64,000 nucleotides of DNA from positions 62,001 to 126,000 of the forward strand of contig NZ_JOGR01000013.1 in assembly GCF_000719515.1 (NCBI RefSeq), read 5' to 3'. The position numbers and the translations under genes are program-made. The notes below the pieces were generated by a model. That model searched no databases, was not told where the DNA came from, and worked only from the letters and a program-made list of their open reading frames with translations. This document shows, piece after piece, positions 61,998 through 64,000 of the stretch (position 1 is its first letter; the number at the start of each line of letters is the position of its first letter). The DNA is from Glycomyces sp. NRRL B-16210 (GTDB lineage: Bacteria > Actinomycetota > Actinomycetes > Mycobacteriales > Micromonosporaceae).

Positions 61998-62039
61998 CGC
62001 CGCCCGGACGGGACCAGTCGACGGCAGGTCCGGGCGGCG
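61998..62039 (+). terminator. Terminator-like hairpin after the metallophosphatase
   Basis: A perfect 12-bp stem (61998-62009 with 62028-62039) around an 18-nt loop. It is about 120 bp after the stop, inside the 300-bp gap that also has a direct repeat of GAGCCCCG-like sequence at 61878 and 61928. No gene is seen in the gap. Confidence 0.55.
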
Positions 62040-62128
62040 CACCGCGGCATACGGAGGGGTCCGGTCTTCGAGCGCGCCGCCCGATCTTCGCGGACCGGAC
62101 GGCGCACCACCGGGGGGAACGGGCGGCG

Positions 62129-62154
62129 CCGCAGCGCCGGAGGCGCCGCTGCGG
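62129..62154 (-). terminator. Terminator-like hairpin for the minus-strand small membrane protein gene
   Basis: CCGCAGCG (62129-62136) pairs with CGCTGCGG (62147-62154), placed 28 bp past the stop of the minus-strand gene. Confidence 0.4.
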
Positions 62155-62181
62155 GTCAGCCGGGCGCCGCCCTGGCTCGTG

Positions 62182-62481
62182 TCAGTCCTCGCCTCGCCGC
62201 TGGACGAAGGACAGGCCCATGACCGGCGGGGGAGTGGCGGTGCGCCCGGCGTGCGACTCCATCCACAGGCTCACGGCGACGGCTGCGCCGACGCCGATGG
62301 CCGCCCAGCCGGCGAGCGCGGAATGGGCGCTCGCGTAGCCCACGGCGGCCGCCGCAGCGGTCGCGACGGCCGCGATGAGGAAGGCCCTGCGGAAGGCGCG
62401 AGGAGGTTCGCGGCGCTCGGGGACTCGGTGATGTCTCATATCCGACACAACGATCCAGGCCCTTGAATCGACACGTTGCAT
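62182..62481 (-). CDS. Small two-helix membrane protein
   Basis: A 99-residue protein: basic N-terminus (HHRVPERREPPRAFRR), two Ala/Val-rich helices (about 32-50 and 53-70), and a short tail. ATG 62481 has AGGA nine bases upstream; ATG 62439 is an alternative. No family recognised. Confidence 0.5.
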   Translation of the reverse strand: MQRVDSRAWIVVSDMRHHRVPERREPPRAFRRAFLIAAVATAAAAAVGYASAHSALAGWAAIGVGAAVAVSLWMESHAGRTATPPPVMGLSFVQRRGED

Positions 62482-62567
62482 GTGCAGATTTCCTGCCTTC
62501 GGGCGATCGAAACCGGTCAAAACCCCATATAACAGGCGGTGTCCCTCGTGGAGTGGGAAACACTGTA

Positions 62568-62582
62568 GTGGCGGTCCGCCAC
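62568..62582. promoter_or_regulatory. Palindrome in the intergenic region before the XRE gene
   Basis: GTGGCGG-T-CCGCCAC is a perfect 15-bp palindrome with one central base, between the divergent small membrane protein and the genes at 62642 and 62950. It is too tight for an RNA hairpin and looks like a protein-binding site. Confidence 0.4.
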
Positions 62583-62641
62583 AGCGTGATATTGGCAGCT
62601 GGCGACCGTTGTGCGCGAACGGAAAAGACGGTAAACACATA

Positions 62642-62923
62642 ATGTCGGGACGCCCAGGGCGGGCACCGCCGGCGCCGCGACGGCGGCGCCGGACCGCACG
62701 CGGAGCACGAGACCGCGAGCCGCTGACGCGCCGCAAGGCGCCCGACGCCTCGATCGCGACTGCACGGCCGCGAAACGGCACGTCGGAGCCGGACCCGAAC
62801 GGGCCCGCACCGCGCCGCCGCTCCACCAGAGCGGCCCGCACCGGAAAGCCGCCTGCGAAGGAGGCCGACACAACCGAATACGACACCGCAGCGACGGGAG
62901 ACCATCCCGAAGTCCACGTGTAA
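62642..62923 (+). CDS. Doubtful 93-residue Arg/Pro-rich ORF
   Basis: The frame from ATG 62642 gives a very basic, low-complexity sequence (RAPPAPRRRRRTARG) with a more acidic end (KEADTTEYDT). There is no clear ribosome site or homology. It lies just before the XRE regulator gene. It may be chance in GC-rich DNA and is listed because the 470-bp gap is otherwise empty. Confidence 0.2.
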   Translation: MSGRPGRAPPAPRRRRRTARGARDREPLTRRKAPDASIATARPRNGTSEPDPNGPAPRRRSTRAARTGKPPAKEADTTEYDTAATGDHPEVHV

Positions 62924-62949
62924 CTCCTATATAGACGGTGGGGTCTGAA

Positions 62950-64000
62950 ATGGAGTCCGAAACGCAGCCCATGGGGCGGCGCGTCGCCTACTGGCGACAA
63001 CGCAGAGGCATGTCCCAGCAGGTCTTCGCCGACCGCATCGGCAAGTCCAAGAGCTGGGTCGACAAGATCGAACGCGGCGTGCGCCGCCTCGACAAGTACT
63101 CGGTCATCACCGAACTGGCCGAATCGCTCAGCATCGACGCCGCGCAACTGCTCGGCCGCGAACCCAAACGCCGACCCGGCATGGGCGGCTGCCTCGACCA
63201 AGTCGAAGTCGAGTCCATCCGCCAATCCCTCGAACGCTACGAACGACTCGGCCGCTTCCTCGAAGCCGCCCCGATCGACCCGACGCCCATCCCCGAACTG
63301 CGCGGCGCCGTCAACTACTGCTGGCTCGCCTTCGAGAAAGGCCACTACCCGGTCGTCGCCCGATCCCTCATCCAACTCCTGCGCGACACCCCCGTCGCCG
63401 AGGACCGACCCGTAGGCGGCACCAGCGCCGACGCCGCCGAACTCATGACCCAGGTCTACCAGATCGCCTCCACCGTCCTGCGCAAACTCGGCGAGGCACA
63501 ACTCGCCTGGCTCGCCGCAGACAGGGCCATATCCGCCGCCAACCGCGGCAACGACCCGCTCCTGGCCGGCATCGCCACCACCCGGGTCGCCAACGCGCTC
63601 AGAGCACTCGGCCGCTACCAGGCCGCACTCGACCTCAACGTCCAAGTCGCGCACGGCCTCATCTCCGAGACCGGCGGCGAGGCCTCCAGCCCCGCCGAAA
63701 TCAGCGTCTACGGCACCCTGCTCCTCCAAGGGGCCATGGCCGCCGCGCTCGCCGGCGACGGCACCACCAGCGCCGACCTGCTCGACAGCGCCTCCCGGGC
63801 GGCCAACATCCTCGGCCGCGACGCCAACTACTACTACACCTCGTTCGGACCCACGAACGTCATGCTCCACCGCGCGGCGGCCTTCGTCGAACTCGGCGAA
63901 GGCGGCGACGCCCTCGCCGTCCACGACCGGATCCCGCCGGCCGCGCTGGCCGACCTCGTGGCCGAACGCCGGGCGCACCACTACCTGGACATGGCGCGGG
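62950..64000 (+). CDS. XRE-family regulator with TPR-like C-terminal region (partial at window edge)
   Basis: 350 codons are visible and the frame continues past the window. The N-terminal helix-turn-helix covers about residues 8-65 (AYWRQRRGMSQQVFADRIGKSKSWVDKIERGVR). The rest is all-helical with TPR-like repeats, for example AWLAADRAISAANRG and ALRALGRYQAALDLNVQVAHG. Such regulators are very numerous in actinomycetes and often control an adjacent small gene. A TATATAG box lies about 20 bp before the ATG. Confidence 0.85.
   Translation, partial: MESETQPMGRRVAYWRQRRGMSQQVFADRIGKSKSWVDKIERGVRRLDKYSVITELAESLSIDAAQLLGREPKRRPGMGGCLDQVEVESIRQSLERYERLGRFLEAAPIDPTPIPELRGAVNYCWLAFEKGHYPVVARSLIQLLRDTPVAEDRPVGGTSADAAELMTQVYQIASTVLRKLGEAQLAWLAADRAISAANRGNDPLLAGIATTRVANALRALGRYQAALDLNVQVAHGLISETGGEASSPAEISVYGTLLLQGAMAAALAGDGTTSADLLDSASRAANILGRDANYYYTSFGPTNVMLHRAAAFVELGEGGDALAVHDRIPPAALADLVAERRAHHYLDMAR

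Overview
The window is 64 kb of strongly GC-rich DNA with G or C at almost every third codon position. Many genes start with GTG, and many appear to be transcribed without a leader. The gene content points to a filamentous actinomycete: a GatCAB amidotransferase operon, EspC/YwqJ type VII secretion substrates, YbaB-like satellites, DUF485-linked symporters, a Stealth protein, DUF3159, and an XRE/TPR regulator. A Glycomycetaceae-like genome is my guess, with low confidence. I saw no rRNA, tRNA, CRISPR array, prophage or complete insertion sequence.

Layout. 1-5560: two sodium:solute symporters, probably for monocarboxylates, around a LytS/LytTR two-component pair, each with a small membrane partner. 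5527-7890: an Erm-type 23S rRNA methyltransferase behind a short leader ORF, then a membrane-anchored receiver-like protein. 7944-16951: two paralogous heterodimeric ABC exporter operons, separated by a tyrosine phosphatase and by a gene split by a 101-bp structured repeat. 17329-22360: gatC-gatA-gatB, a second identical copy of the repeat, a short leader ORF and the magnesium channel gene mgtE. 22386-30053: a membrane metallophosphoesterase, a lipoprotein sugar dehydrogenase, a 2-hydroxyacid dehydrogenase, a type VII toxin/antitoxin cassette and two PH-like membrane proteins.

30130-38823: an oligosaccharide/peptide ABC importer with a GH42 beta-galactosidase, behind GAAA-N-TTTC dyads that recur before the GH10 xylanase at 45879. 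38834-43601: a CDP-alcohol phosphatidyltransferase/VTT pair, a Crp-like regulator/small membrane protein/nucleotidyltransferase cassette, DUF3159 and a hypothetical protein. 43624-47495: threonine aldolase, iron-box-controlled bfd and bfr, and the xylanase. 47566-56050: an acetyltransferase, an SDR protein with palindromic operators, proC and the complete cydABDC operon. 56195-64000: a 2H phosphoesterase, a Stealth phosphotransferase, an M3 oligopeptidase, a metallophosphatase, a small membrane protein and an XRE/TPR regulator cut by the window edge.

How the genes may work together. Erm and both exporter pairs share one promoter layout: an AT-rich block, CGN, a -35 box, TANNNT, and the start codon at the expected transcription start. 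This suggests a coordinated, possibly WhiB7-type, antibiotic response. Each exporter pair keeps only one competent ATP site. The importer, GH42 enzyme and GH10 xylanase look like one hemicellulose regulon. Bfd and bacterioferritin form an iron-storage and release pair. All regulatory links are inferred from sequence and untested.
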